From Marinobacter sp. Arc7-DN-1 (GTDB lineage: Bacteria; Pseudomonadota; Gammaproteobacteria; Pseudomonadales; Oleiphilaceae): a stretch of DNA of 64,000 bases. The stretch lies in assembly GCF_003441595.1 (NCBI RefSeq), contig NZ_CP031848.1, forward strand, positions 2,914,001 to 2,978,000, read 5' to 3'. Made by a program: the position numbers and the translations under genes. Of this stretch, positions 1-9,511 are shown in pieces (position 1 is the first letter of the stretch; every line of letters starts with the position of its first letter). A model generated the notes under the pieces. The model saw only the letters and a program-made list of their open reading frames with translations. It did no database searches and had not been told where the DNA came from.

Positions 1-2
1 GC

Positions 3-299
3 GTGAATCTCAGCCTCCTGGCACTGCTGGTCACCGGTCTGTTTGTGTTGTTCCTCAACGGACCGTCCCACCCGGCAATTGATCCCCAGATTGATGACCA
101 CTTTACCCCGACACTGATTTCGGTTGATGGTGCGGGGGATTCCTCGTCGCCGGATGCTTCCGTCTTCATCACGTCGTCCCTTCTGTTCCCGGAAGGGGAT
201 TTTCGGCCCGTCTTCTCCGCCAGCCTTGATTTTATTCGGCCGCCATTGAGGTTGCTGAGCTACCCGGTACTGCCTCAAGGGCCGCCCCGCCTCGCCTGA
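3..299 (+). CDS. Small hypothetical membrane or secreted protein, possibly 5'-truncated by the window edge
   Basis: I do not recognise this gene. The reading frame opens with a GTG at the window edge, so the true start may lie upstream. The 98-residue product begins with a hydrophobic stretch (about residues 3-20, leucine- and valine-rich) that could be a signal peptide or membrane anchor. A polar middle follows, and then a proline-rich end with the motif YPVLPQGPP. A second small protein at 1117-1428 ends with a very similar motif, FPVLPQAPP, and also has a hydrophobic N-terminus. That supports both being real genes of one small family. Function unknown. Confidence 0.45.
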   Translation: MNLSLLALLVTGLFVLFLNGPSHPAIDPQIDDHFTPTLISVDGAGDSSSPDASVFITSSLLFPEGDFRPVFSASLDFIRPPLRLLSYPVLPQGPPRLA

Positions 300-372
300 T
301 TCTGACAACAACGGGATTGCTCATGCCTGCGCAGGGCTGTTCCAACCTGAATTCAGATTCACGAGGTTTATC

Positions 373-972
373 ATGAACAGTGTATTCAATGCATTGCCAG
401 TGCGGGATCTGGCGCGCACCGGTGCGTTACCGACCGCCAAGCCGCTGTCGCACATTGGTAGAGAAGATTCGGCCGTTCACCTGCTCACCGATTTTGCCGA
501 GCAGAAACTGTCGGAGCTGAATTCCGATATGTCCGTCTCCGAGGCGAGACTCTGGATGAAGCTTGCCGACAACTCCTTCAAGGTAGTGGAAAACCAGGCG
601 GGTGACTGCCTCGGTATTCTGGCCATCGAGGATGTGAACGGCGAGAAGCCGATGAGTGTGGCCAGCCGGCAGGGTGTGGCCCTGAAAGACTTGCGGGTGC
701 GAGACATCATGCGCCCCATCAGCGATTTGCCGGCCATTCATTACCGTGATTTGCGGGCGGCAACTGTCGGGGATCTGGTCAGCACTTTCCGTGAGGTCCG
801 TGAGGAGTATCTGTTGGTGCTGGATGATGATCGGCACCAGCAATCCCGTTCCTATCTCAGAGGCCTGGTATATGCCCGGGAGTTGTTGCAGCGGCTTGAC
901 CTGGCCATCGATCTGGAGCACCGGGCAACCAAGTTCTATGAAATTGTCCATGTGGTAAAAGGAGGCTTCTAG
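373..972 (+). CDS. CBS-domain-like protein
   Basis: The 199-residue soluble protein carries a CBS-like module in its C-terminal half. The segment around residues 108-135 (VRDIMRPISDLPAI) has the form of a CBS repeat opening, followed by a predicted second half ending in RGLVYARELLQRL. CBS domains usually bind adenine nucleotides or regulate a partner. No catalytic domain is attached, so it is more likely a small sensor or regulator. The N-terminal 80 residues match nothing I know. A GAGG sequence lies about 7 bases before the ATG. It sits between two small secreted-type proteins and upstream of the pyruvate carboxylase genes. The partner is unknown. Confidence 0.6.
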   Translation: MNSVFNALPVRDLARTGALPTAKPLSHIGREDSAVHLLTDFAEQKLSELNSDMSVSEARLWMKLADNSFKVVENQAGDCLGILAIEDVNGEKPMSVASRQGVALKDLRVRDIMRPISDLPAIHYRDLRAATVGDLVSTFREVREEYLLVLDDDRHQQSRSYLRGLVYARELLQRLDLAIDLEHRATKFYEIVHVVKGGF

Positions 973-1083
973 ATCGGGCAACGGCTTCGGTGCCCATACG
1001 GCGCCGAAGCTTTCATCAATCGAAAAAGTCGATGCTTCTCACCCAAAAAACCGTATTGAACCGATGTGATAATCACGTGACAC

Positions 1084-1101
1084 TGACTAAGACTTTAGTC
1101 A
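1084..1101. promoter_or_regulatory. Inverted repeat, candidate operator
   Basis: TGACTAA and TTAGTCA form a perfect 7-bp inverted repeat around GACT. It ends 15 bases before the start codon of the small protein at 1117 and lies ahead of the pyruvate carboxylase genes. The position fits an operator or an attenuating hairpin. No T-run follows. The binding protein is unknown. Confidence 0.3.
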
Positions 1102-1116
1102 CCTTAAAGGACGCCC

Positions 1117-1428
1117 ATGCAGGACGCCCACCAAAATTGCCGGATTCAGATGCTACGCCTCGTTATCATTCTGGCACTGGGTCTGGATTCATTGCTCGCC
1201 TATTCTGCTGAAAATACGCCGGTGCTCCCGGGCTGTGAGCCGGTCTCCTGCCTGTTGTGCTCAGATGCGATGGGCGATGGTGCTCAGGAAGGAGACGTGC
1301 CCGGCAGCGACCGTCTCCGGGATTTCACTCTGACGCCCGGCGGTATCCTTTGCGAGATCCGGAGCTTTTCCGGATTGGTGCCCTGCGCCAGTTTCCCGGT
1401 GCTGCCACAGGCACCGCCCCTGGCCTGA
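1117..1428 (+). CDS. Small hypothetical exported protein
   Basis: The 103-residue product is unrecognised. AAAGGA lies about 5 bases before the ATG at 1117. An alternative start at 1150 would put a signal-peptide-like stretch (LRLVIILALGL) at the very N-terminus, with possible cleavage after YSA. The mature part has several cysteines, including a CEPVSCLLC cluster. It ends in FPVLPQAPPLA, nearly the same as the tail of the small protein at the left edge of the window. The pyruvate carboxylase A subunit begins 81 bases downstream and could be co-transcribed. A metal-binding or disulfide-bonded small protein is possible, but there is no direct evidence. Confidence 0.4.
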   Translation: MQDAHQNCRIQMLRLVIILALGLDSLLAYSAENTPVLPGCEPVSCLLCSDAMGDGAQEGDVPGSDRLRDFTLTPGGILCEIRSFSGLVPCASFPVLPQAPPLA

Positions 1429-1509
1429 CGGCCATCTGTGTGAGCGGCACTCGTGCCACTCCAACCGACCTTTCGATTCAAACGACTTCCATCACCTGGA
1501 GGATTTTCC

Positions 1510-2931
<1,422 letters not shown>

Positions 2932-2951
2932 AAGAATATCGGAGAGATCCC

Positions 2952-4751
2952 ATGACCAAGCGCAAGATCCATATTACCGACGTTATCCTGCGGGACGCCC
3001 ACCAGTCACTGATAGCCACCCGACTGCGTACCGAAGACATGCTGCCGGCCTGTGAATGGCTGGACCAGGCTGGCTACTGGTCGCTGGAATGCTGGGGCGG
3101 TGCCACCTTCGACGCCTGCGTGCGTTTCCTGAAGGAAGATCCGTGGGAGCGCCTGCGTACCCTGCGCAAGGCCCTGCCCAACACCCGTCTGCAGATGTTG
3201 CTGCGTGGCCAGAACCTGCTGGGCTACCGCCATTACGGCGATGACGTGGTCGAGGCCTTCGTGGCCAAGGCCGCCGAAAACGGAATAGACGTGTTCCGCA
3301 TTTTTGACGCCCTGAACGACGTGCGCAACCTGGAAACCAGCATCAAGGCTGTGAAGAAGGCCGGCAAGCATGCCCAGGGCACCCTCTGTTACACCGTGAG
3401 CCCGGTACACGGCAGCGATGCCTATCTGGAGCAGGCCAAAGCCATGGCTGATATGGGCGCTGACAGCATCGCCATCAAGGACATGGCCGGTTTGCTGACG
3501 CCGGCGGTGACCGCTGAGCTGGTCGGCAAGCTGAAGCAGACGCTGAACCTCCCGGTGTTCCTGCACTCCCATGCCACCTCGGGCATGGCGCCCATGTGCC
3601 AGTGGGCCGCGATGGAAGCGGGCGTCGACCACATTGACACCGCCCTGTCGGCCTTTGCCGGTGGTACCAGTCATCCGCCCACCGAGTCTCTGGTGGCGGC
3701 ATTGCACGATGCTGGTTTCGAAACGGGTCTGAACCTGGAGCTGCTGGACAAGGCCACGCGCCACTTCCGGGAGGTGCGAAAAAAGTACCACCAGTTCGAA
3801 AGCGACTATAACGGCGTGGACACCTCGGTACTGCTGTCCCAGGTGCCCGGCGGCATGATGTCCAACCTGGCCAACCAGCTGAAGGAGCAGGGCGCCCTGG
3901 ATCGTATCCAGGAGGTGTTCGAGGAGATCCCCCGTGTCCGCAAGGATCTGGGCTATCCACCGCTGGTGACCCCCACGTCCCAGATTGTTGGCACCCAGGC
4001 GGTGATCAATGTGCTGGGGGGCAAGCGCTACGAGTCCATCACCAATGAGGTGAAAAAATACCTGCAGGGCTGGTACGGCAAGGCGCCCGCCAACGTAGAT
4101 CAGGAGCTTCAGCGCCGGGCCGTGGGTAAGGAAGAGCTGGTGGATGAGCGCCCGGCCAACCTGATCCCCCGTGAGCTCGACGAGTTGCGAAAACAGGTGG
4201 GAGAGCTGGCGACCAGTGAAGAGGATGTGCTCACCTACGCCATGTTCCCGGATCAGGCCCGGGGCTACCTGGAGCAGCGCCGCGATGGCAACCTGCAGCC
4301 AGAGCCGCTGGAGCCGATAGCAGCGAAAGGCAGCGGCGGGCCGGTGGCGACCCGCTTCAAGATTACGGTGCATGGTGAGAGCTACGACATTCATGTGACC
4401 GGTGCCAACCCGGTCAGCGACAATGAGCGGCGCTTCTACATGACTGTGGATGGCGTGCCCGAGGAAATCCACCTGGCCTCGGAAGGTGATGAAAACCAGG
4501 CTGGCGGCAAGGGCGGTGGCCGCGCGAGTGCGACCAAAGAAGGCCATGTCACTACAAGTATGCCGGGCAATATCGTGGATGTCCTGGTCAAGGAAGGTGA
4601 CGATGTCCAGGCCGGCGATCCGGTGCTGATCATCGAGGCGATGAAGATGGAAACCGAAGTTAAGGCGACCATCGCCGGGTCGGTGAAAGGCGTGTTCATT
4701 GCCAAGGGTGACCGGGTGGTTCCCGGCGAGGTGCTGATGGAGATTGAATAA
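2952..4751 (+). CDS. pycB: Pyruvate carboxylase subunit B (OadA-like, biotin-carrying)
   Basis: The 599-residue subunit transfers the carboxyl group from biotin to pyruvate to make oxaloacetate. The N-terminal HMGL-like barrel starts with ILRDAHQSL and contains the lysine-bearing AIKDMAGLLTP and the metal-binding HSHATSGMAPM. A conserved carboxylase domain follows. The C-terminal biotinyl domain has EAMKMETE, with the biotinylated lysine at residue 565. The same fold occurs in the alpha subunit of oxaloacetate decarboxylase, but no beta or gamma sodium-pump genes are nearby, and a biotin carboxylase subunit directly precedes it. Pyruvate carboxylase is therefore preferred. The operon ends in a strong terminator. 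Confidence 0.88.
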   Translation: MTKRKIHITDVILRDAHQSLIATRLRTEDMLPACEWLDQAGYWSLECWGGATFDACVRFLKEDPWERLRTLRKALPNTRLQMLLRGQNLLGYRHYGDDVVEAFVAKAAENGIDVFRIFDALNDVRNLETSIKAVKKAGKHAQGTLCYTVSPVHGSDAYLEQAKAMADMGADSIAIKDMAGLLTPAVTAELVGKLKQTLNLPVFLHSHATSGMAPMCQWAAMEAGVDHIDTALSAFAGGTSHPPTESLVAALHDAGFETGLNLELLDKATRHFREVRKKYHQFESDYNGVDTSVLLSQVPGGMMSNLANQLKEQGALDRIQEVFEEIPRVRKDLGYPPLVTPTSQIVGTQAVINVLGGKRYESITNEVKKYLQGWYGKAPANVDQELQRRAVGKEELVDERPANLIPRELDELRKQVGELATSEEDVLTYAMFPDQARGYLEQRRDGNLQPEPLEPIAAKGSGGPVATRFKITVHGESYDIHVTGANPVSDNERRFYMTVDGVPEEIHLASEGDENQAGGKGGGRASATKEGHVTTSMPGNIVDVLVKEGDDVQAGDPVLIIEAMKMETEVKATIAGSVKGVFIAKGDRVVPGEVLMEIE

Positions 4752-4770
4752 AAGCGCTATCGCCTGACGC

Positions 4771-4805
4771 GAAACAGCCCCTCATCGTGAGGGGCTGTTT
4801 CGTTT
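4771..4805. terminator. Bidirectional intrinsic terminator
   Basis: GAAACAGCCCCTCA at 4771-4784 pairs perfectly with 4788-4801 (14 bp) around a TCG loop, followed by GTTTTC. It lies between the convergent pyruvate carboxylase B and glutaryl-CoA dehydrogenase genes and probably serves both. Confidence 0.85.
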
Positions 4806-4824
4806 TCGGGCGTCTCCGTGGGTA

Positions 4825-5994
4825 TCAGTTGAATGCCTGGATCCCGGTCTGGCCCCGGCCAAGAATCAGGGCGTGCACATCGTGGGTGCCCTCGTAGGTG
4901 TTCACCGCCTCCAGGTTCATGACATGGCGGATCACGTGGTACTCATCGGCAATGCCGTTGCCGCCGTGCATGTCCCGGGCAACCCGGGCGATGTCCAGAG
5001 CCTTGCCGCAGTTGTTACGTTTTAGCAGCGAGATTGCATCCGCAGTGGCGGTTCCGTCATCCATCATGCGGCCGAGCTGCAGTACCGCTTGCAGGCCGAG
5101 GGTGATCTCGGTTTGCATATCCACCAGCTTTTTCTGGATCAACTGATTGGCGGCCAGGGGCCTGCCAAACTGCTTGCGCTCCAGGGTGTAGTTGCGGGCG
5201 GCGTGCCAGCAGAACTCGGCCGCACCCAGTGAGCCCCAGCTAATGCCAAAACGGGCCTTGTTCAGGCAGCTGAACGGACCCTTCAGACCTTCAACCTCCA
5301 GCCTGTTTTCGTCCGGCACAAACACTTCGTCCATAAAGATGGAACCGGTCTCGGACGCCCGCAGGGAGAATTTGCCCTCGATCTTCGGCGTGTCCAGACC
5401 CTCTGCGCCTTCACGCTCGATCACGAAGCCGTTTACCTTGCCGTCAAGCTTGGCCCAGACCACGCAGATGTCCGCGATCGGGGAGTTGGTGATCCAGGTT
5501 TTCGAGCCGCTCAGCAGGTACCCGCCGTCGACCTTTTTGGCGCGGGTTTCCATGCCACCGGGATCGGAGCCATGGTTGGGCTCGGTCAGGCCGAAGCAGC
5601 CCACGTATTCGCCGGAAGCCAGTTTTGGCAGGATGCGTTTTTTCAGGGCTTCCTGGCCGAAGGCATGGATGGGGTGCATAACCAGAGAGGACTGTACGCT
5701 CAGAGCCGAACGGTAGGCGGAATCCACCCGCTCCACTTCCCGGGCAATCAGGCCGTAGCACACGTGATTCAGACCCGGGCCGCCATACTCTTCCGGCAGG
5801 GTGGCGCCCAGCATGCCCAGCTCGCCCATCTCGTTGAAGATGTTCCGGTCGAACTTCTCATGCCGGTTGGCCTCGACGATGCCGGGCATCAGTTGCTGAT
5901 CGCAGAAGTTGCGGATGCTGTCGCGGACCTGACGCTCGGTTTCTTCAAGTTGTTTGTCAAATTGCAGCAGGTCATCCCAGGGTGCGGAAGCCAT
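4825..5994 (-). CDS. gcdH: Glutaryl-CoA dehydrogenase
   Basis: This 389-residue flavoprotein oxidises and decarboxylates glutaryl-CoA to crotonyl-CoA in lysine and glutarate breakdown. It shows the acyl-CoA dehydrogenase layout: helical N-domain with EEYGGPG, the FAD-binding [14 protein letters not shown] and SKTWITNSP strands, ERKQFGRPL, and the [14 protein letters not shown] segment with the catalytic glutamate at residue 368. YEGTHD and the full length match GcdH better than other family members. A divergent IclR regulator and a nearby enoyl-CoA hydratase/hydroxyacyl-CoA dehydrogenase would continue crotonyl-CoA to acetoacetyl-CoA. The shared promoter region holds a palindrome likely bound by the regulator. 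Confidence 0.9.
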   Translation of the reverse strand: MASAPWDDLLQFDKQLEETERQVRDSIRNFCDQQLMPGIVEANRHEKFDRNIFNEMGELGMLGATLPEEYGGPGLNHVCYGLIAREVERVDSAYRSALSVQSSLVMHPIHAFGQEALKKRILPKLASGEYVGCFGLTEPNHGSDPGGMETRAKKVDGGYLLSGSKTWITNSPIADICVVWAKLDGKVNGFVIEREGAEGLDTPKIEGKFSLRASETGSIFMDEVFVPDENRLEVEGLKGPFSCLNKARFGISWGSLGAAEFCWHAARNYTLERKQFGRPLAANQLIQKKLVDMQTEITLGLQAVLQLGRMMDDGTATADAISLLKRNNCGKALDIARVARDMHGGNGIADEYHVIRHVMNLEAVNTYEGTHDVHALILGRGQTGIQAFN

Positions 5995-6064
5995 GTGTAT
6001 TCTCCTGAAAGCAACAATCGGAAAACCCTTTCATTGGGATTTCCTGGCAATATGCACTAACATA

Positions 6065-6082
6065 GTTTCGATTAGCGAAATA
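6065..6082. promoter_or_regulatory. Candidate IclR-type operator between gcdH and its regulator
   Basis: GTTTCGATTAGCGAAATA contains TTTCG and CGAAA arms around ATTAG. Read on the minus strand it gives TATTTCGCTAAT, which recurs almost exactly (TATTTCGCTAGT) upstream of the bifunctional beta-oxidation gene at 7211-7222. The location between divergent gcdH and the IclR gene makes it a likely binding site of that regulator. Confidence 0.5.
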
Positions 6083-6219
6083 CAGTTTTGTAATTGAGAG
6101 TCGAAAGACTAATCCGGGTGTTGGGCAAATGCAAGCGTGTTCAAGCCCGACCGATGGCGCTGCCGGACAATCCGCGCCCGGACACCGGAGCAGGCGACGC
6201 GGTTGGAGGGCGTCCCATT

Positions 6220-7044
6220 ATGGCAAGAACAAAGCAGAGTTCACCAGAACTGAAAGTGGCATCCAGTGACGGTGAACCCGTGAAGCCGGAGAAAGACCGC
6301 AAGTTTGTCGAGGCCCTGTCCCGCGGCCTGGATGTGCTCCGTGCGTTCAGCCAGGGCCCGGTCATTCTGGGCAACCAGGACATTGCCCGCATCACCGGGC
6401 TGCCCAAACCGACCGTTTCCCGGATGACCTACACCCTCACCAAACTCGGTTACCTGAGCTACAACACCCAGTTGGAGAAATACCAGCTGAGTTCCGGAGT
6501 GCTGGCGCTGGGCTATGCCTATGTTTCCAACCTCAAGGTACGCCAGCTGGCCAAACCCTACATGGACGAGTTCGCCCGCCAGACCAGTATGTCGGTTGGC
6601 CTCACCTGCCGGGACCGGTTGCACATGATTTATGTGGAAAACCGGTTGCCGCCTGAGGCCTCCCTGTTGCGCATGGACATCGGTCTGAAACTGCCCATGG
6701 CCACCACCTCGGCTGGCCGCGCCTATTACTGCGCCATCAGCGACAAGGCCCGCCTGGTCATCGACGACGCCATGGCCGTGAAATACAGCGATGCCTGGCC
6801 AGAAAAGAAAGAGAGCCTCGATCAGGCCATGAAAGACTACAAGGAGCACGGTTTCTGCCTGTCCATTGGCGAGTGGGACCGGAATATCAATTCCGCCGGC
6901 GTTCCCATCCACCTGCAGGATGGCACCATCATGGCCCTGACCTGTGCCGCACCGTCCTACCTGGTCCCAGCTGAAAAGCTCCGGGGTTCCATTGCTCACC
7001 AGCTGGCGATGTTGGCAGGTGATATAGAATCATTGGGCGTCTGA
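6220..7044 (+). CDS. IclR-family transcriptional regulator
   Basis: The 274-residue protein has the IclR winged-helix at about residues 30-95 (RGLDVLRAFS, then KPTVSRMTYTLTKLGYL) and the C-terminal effector domain with SVGLTCRDRLHMIYVE and a TTSAGRAYY motif. The start at 6220 is preferred because GGAGGG lies 9 bases before it, whereas the upstream extension is arginine- and proline-rich and unlike the family. It is divergent from gcdH. A similar palindromic box stands here and before the beta-oxidation gene downstream, so it probably controls both, with a CoA ester or organic acid as ligand. The ligand is inferred, not visible. Confidence 0.85.
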   Translation: MARTKQSSPELKVASSDGEPVKPEKDRKFVEALSRGLDVLRAFSQGPVILGNQDIARITGLPKPTVSRMTYTLTKLGYLSYNTQLEKYQLSSGVLALGYAYVSNLKVRQLAKPYMDEFARQTSMSVGLTCRDRLHMIYVENRLPPEASLLRMDIGLKLPMATTSAGRAYYCAISDKARLVIDDAMAVKYSDAWPEKKESLDQAMKDYKEHGFCLSIGEWDRNINSAGVPIHLQDGTIMALTCAAPSYLVPAEKLRGSIAHQLAMLAGDIESLGV

Positions 7045-7123
7045 TTTTCGTAACCTTGGGGAATGCCCTGCCCGACGGCTCCCGTAATTTGTGGGAGCCC
7101 CTTGCCGACGAACTCCGAATCAG

Positions 7124-7154
7124 AAAAACCGCAGAAGAAACTGCGGTTTTTATA
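7124..7154 (+). terminator. Intrinsic terminator after the IclR gene
   Basis: AAAAACCGCAG at 7124-7134 pairs perfectly with CTGCGGTTTTT at 7141-7151 around AAGAAA. The U-rich right arm makes this a good rho-independent terminator. A second GC-rich hairpin (GGCTCCC...GGGAGCC) lies just upstream at about 7077-7100. Confidence 0.8.
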
Positions 7155-7210
7155 TCTGTAGTTTAACGGGTGGTTGAAACCGTCACGGAACTTGTGTTGA
7201 ATCGTACTCA

Positions 7211-7243
7211 TATTTCGCTAGTTAAAACCCTATTTCAGAAATA
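7211..7243. promoter_or_regulatory. Candidate operator region of the beta-oxidation gene
   Basis: TATTTCGCTA at 7211-7220 matches the minus strand of the gcdH-regulator intergenic box. It is followed by a perfect short palindrome, TATTTC-A-GAAATA, at 7231-7243. Both lie within 50 bases of the start codon at 7259, suggesting joint control with gcdH. Confidence 0.45.
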
Positions 7244-7258
7244 ACGCGAGGAGACATT

Positions 7259-9352
7259 ATGTCAGAAGTCGTTAGCTATAACCGGGAAGGCAAGATCGGC
7301 GTTATTACCGTGAACTACCCGCCGGTGAACGCCCTCGGCCAGGCTGTCCGCTCCGGTCTGCTCGCAGCCCTGGAGCAAGGTCAGAAGGACGCAGACGCCA
7401 AGGTGCTGCTGCTGGTTTGTGAAGGGCGCACCTTTATTGCCGGTGCCGATATCCGGGAATTCGGCAAGCCGATGCAGGAGCCGACCCTGCCGGCGCTGGT
7501 GAATACCTTTGAGAACAGTGACAAACCGCTGGTTGCCGCAATCCACGGCACGGCCCTGGGTGGTGGCCTGGAAACGGCGCTGAGTTGCCATTATCGCGTT
7601 GCGGTCAGCAGTGCCAAGGTGGGACTGCCGGAGGTGAAACTGGGGCTGCTGCCCGGCGCGGGCGGTACCCAGCGACTGCCGCGCCTGACCGGCGCCAGGA
7701 AAGCGCTGGAAATGATCACCACCGGTGAATTTGTCGGTGCCAGGGATGCCCTGGCTCTGGGTATTCTGGATGCAGTGGACGATGGCGATGATATCCGCGC
7801 GGCGGGCCTGGCTTATGCGCAAAAGGTGGCCGATGAGGGCAAACCTGTGCGTCGGGTTCGGGACATTACCGACAAAATTGAAGCGGATAAGGGCAGCGAT
7901 GTTTTCGATCAGTTCCGCGACGAGCTGAAGAAGCGGGCCAGGGGTCTGTTCTCTCCGTTCAAGTGCGTCGATGCCGTGGAAGCCGCGTTCAGCCTGCCCT
8001 TCGATGAAGGCATGAAGCGCGAGCGGGAACTGTTCATGGAATGCATGGAATCGCCCCAGCGCGGGGGTCTGATCCATTCGTTCTTTGGTGAGCGTGAGGT
8101 CTCCAGGGTGAAGGGGCTGGCCAAGGACACCCCGGTCCGTGACGTGAAGAGTGTCGGCATCATCGGTGCCGGCACCATGGGTGGCGGTATTGCCATGAAC
8201 TTCGTGAACGTGGGGATTCCGGTCACCATCGTCGAGGTAAAGCAGGAAGCCCTGGACAAAGGCCTGGCCATCATTCGCCGTAACTACGAGAACTCCGCGA
8301 AGAAGGGCAAATTGACCCAGGCGCAGGTGGAACAGCGCATGGCGCTGATAACCCCGAGCCTGACCTACGACGATTTCCGGGATGTCGACCTGGTGATCGA
8401 GGCGGTGTTCGAGAACATGGCCATCAAGAAAGAAATCTTTGCCAGGCTGGATGAGGTCTGCAAGCCCGGGGCCATCCTGGCGTCCAACACGTCGACCCTG
8501 GATATCGACGAGATCGCTTCTGCCACCAAGCGTCCGGAAGACGTTGTGGGCATGCACTTCTTCAGCCCCGCCAACGTCATGAAGCTGCTGGAAAACGTGC
8601 GCGGCAGCAAGACCTCCGATGAGGTAAAAGCCACCGTGATGGCGGTGGCCAAGAAGATCAGGAAGGTCGGTGTCATGGTTGGCAACGGTTATGGCTTTGT
8701 CGGTAACCGGATGCTGCACAAGCGCGGCACCGAAGCCATGTCACTGGTGGACGAGGGGGCAACCCCGCAGCAGGTAGACAAGGTGCTGACTGATCTGGGT
8801 TTCCCGATGGGCCAGTTTGCGATGTCCGATCTGGCCGGGATTGATGTGGGTTACCGTATCCGGGAAGAGCGCCGCAAGGCGGGTGAGGACATTCCGGCCA
8901 GCTGGATGGACAAGCTGGCGGAGCAGGGCCGTCTTGGCCAGAAGACCCTGGCAGGTGTATACAAGTATGAAGAAGGCAGCCGCAAGCCGGTTCCGGACCC
9001 GAAAGTGGAGCAGCTGATCGAGCAGTTCCGCAAGGAGCAGGGAATTACGCCGCGGGCGATTACCGACCAGGAGATCCTCGAGCGCTGTATGTATGCGATG
9101 ATCAACGAAGGTGCCAGGATCCTGGAGGAGGGTATCGCCGACCGTCCGCTGGATATCGACATTGTCTGGATCTACGGTTACGGCTTCCCGGCCCACCGCG
9201 GCGGCCCCATGTTCTGGGCCGACCAGGAAGGTCTGGACACCATTCTCTGTGCGGTGAAGAAATACCGGGATACCGTCGGCGGTGAGCAGTGGGAGCCTTC
9301 AGCCCTGCTGGAGAAGCTGGTCAGCGAGGGCAGGAAATTCGGTGACCTTTGA
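7259..9352 (+). CDS. Bifunctional enoyl-CoA hydratase / 3-hydroxyacyl-CoA dehydrogenase
   Basis: The 697-residue protein hydrates enoyl-CoA and oxidises the resulting 3-hydroxyacyl-CoA with NAD. The crotonase domain (about 1-190) shows GGGLETALS and PEVKLGLLPGAGGTQRL with both catalytic glutamates. The dehydrogenase part begins near residue 295 with the Rossmann motif GAGTMGGGIA and contains GMHFFSPANVMKLLE. The C-terminal repeats carry RMLHKRG and GYGFPAHRGGPM. Hydratase before dehydrogenase at about 700 residues is the FadB/peroxisomal layout. GAGGAG lies 5 bases before the ATG. Next to gcdH it probably handles crotonyl-CoA. No thiolase gene follows, so it is not a classic fadBA operon. Confidence 0.88.
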   Translation: MSEVVSYNREGKIGVITVNYPPVNALGQAVRSGLLAALEQGQKDADAKVLLLVCEGRTFIAGADIREFGKPMQEPTLPALVNTFENSDKPLVAAIHGTALGGGLETALSCHYRVAVSSAKVGLPEVKLGLLPGAGGTQRLPRLTGARKALEMITTGEFVGARDALALGILDAVDDGDDIRAAGLAYAQKVADEGKPVRRVRDITDKIEADKGSDVFDQFRDELKKRARGLFSPFKCVDAVEAAFSLPFDEGMKRERELFMECMESPQRGGLIHSFFGEREVSRVKGLAKDTPVRDVKSVGIIGAGTMGGGIAMNFVNVGIPVTIVEVKQEALDKGLAIIRRNYENSAKKGKLTQAQVEQRMALITPSLTYDDFRDVDLVIEAVFENMAIKKEIFARLDEVCKPGAILASNTSTLDIDEIASATKRPEDVVGMHFFSPANVMKLLENVRGSKTSDEVKATVMAVAKKIRKVGVMVGNGYGFVGNRMLHKRGTEAMSLVDEGATPQQVDKVLTDLGFPMGQFAMSDLAGIDVGYRIREERRKAGEDIPASWMDKLAEQGRLGQKTLAGVYKYEEGSRKPVPDPKVEQLIEQFRKEQGITPRAITDQEILERCMYAMINEGARILEEGIADRPLDIDIVWIYGYGFPAHRGGPMFWADQEGLDTILCAVKKYRDTVGGEQWEPSALLEKLVSEGRKFGDL

Positions 9353-9361
9353 TTTTAACAC

Positions 9362-9391
9362 GGGGTCAGATGAAAGCTTTCATCTGACCCC
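9362..9391. repeat. REP-like 30-bp palindrome, copy 1
   Basis: A perfect 30-bp palindrome with outer arms GGGGTCAGATGAAAG and CTTTCATCTGACCCC. Copies occur at 10937-10966 and 11017-11046. GGGGTCAG-type palindromes are known as bacterial interspersed repeats mobilised by REP-associated tyrosine transposases. No such transposase gene is in this window. Confidence 0.75.
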
Positions 9392-9393
9392 AC

Positions 9394-9501
9394 TTTCTAC
9401 TTGAGCTGGTTACCCGGACCTACCCTATTGAGGCGGCCGCCCAGGCTTTCGATGATATGGTGGCAGGTAAGAACGGCCGGGGCGTAATCGTATTTGAGTA
9501 A
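9394..9501 (+). pseudogene. C-terminal remnant of a zinc-type alcohol dehydrogenase
   Basis: In the frame ending at TAA 9499-9501 the DNA reads LELVTRTYPIEAAAQAFDDM, then VAGKNGRGVIVFE and stop. This is the typical tail of medium-chain zinc alcohol dehydrogenases. Everything upstream is missing: the frame runs straight back into palindrome copy 1. The stop lies 10 bases before the aldehyde dehydrogenase start, so an alcohol/aldehyde dehydrogenase gene pair probably existed and lost its first member. The family assignment rests on a short segment. Confidence 0.55.
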
Positions 9502-9511
9502 GGGGAAGAAT

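Noticed and set aside
3006..4547. Long open frame on the minus strand opposite pyruvate carboxylase B
   Set aside because: It mirrors the codon structure of the high-GC gene on the plus strand, has histidine- and glycine-rich low-complexity translation and no family motifs.
7262..8719. 485-codon minus-strand frame opposite the beta-oxidation gene
   Set aside because: Shadow of the strongly supported plus-strand enzyme; no ribosome site or domain.
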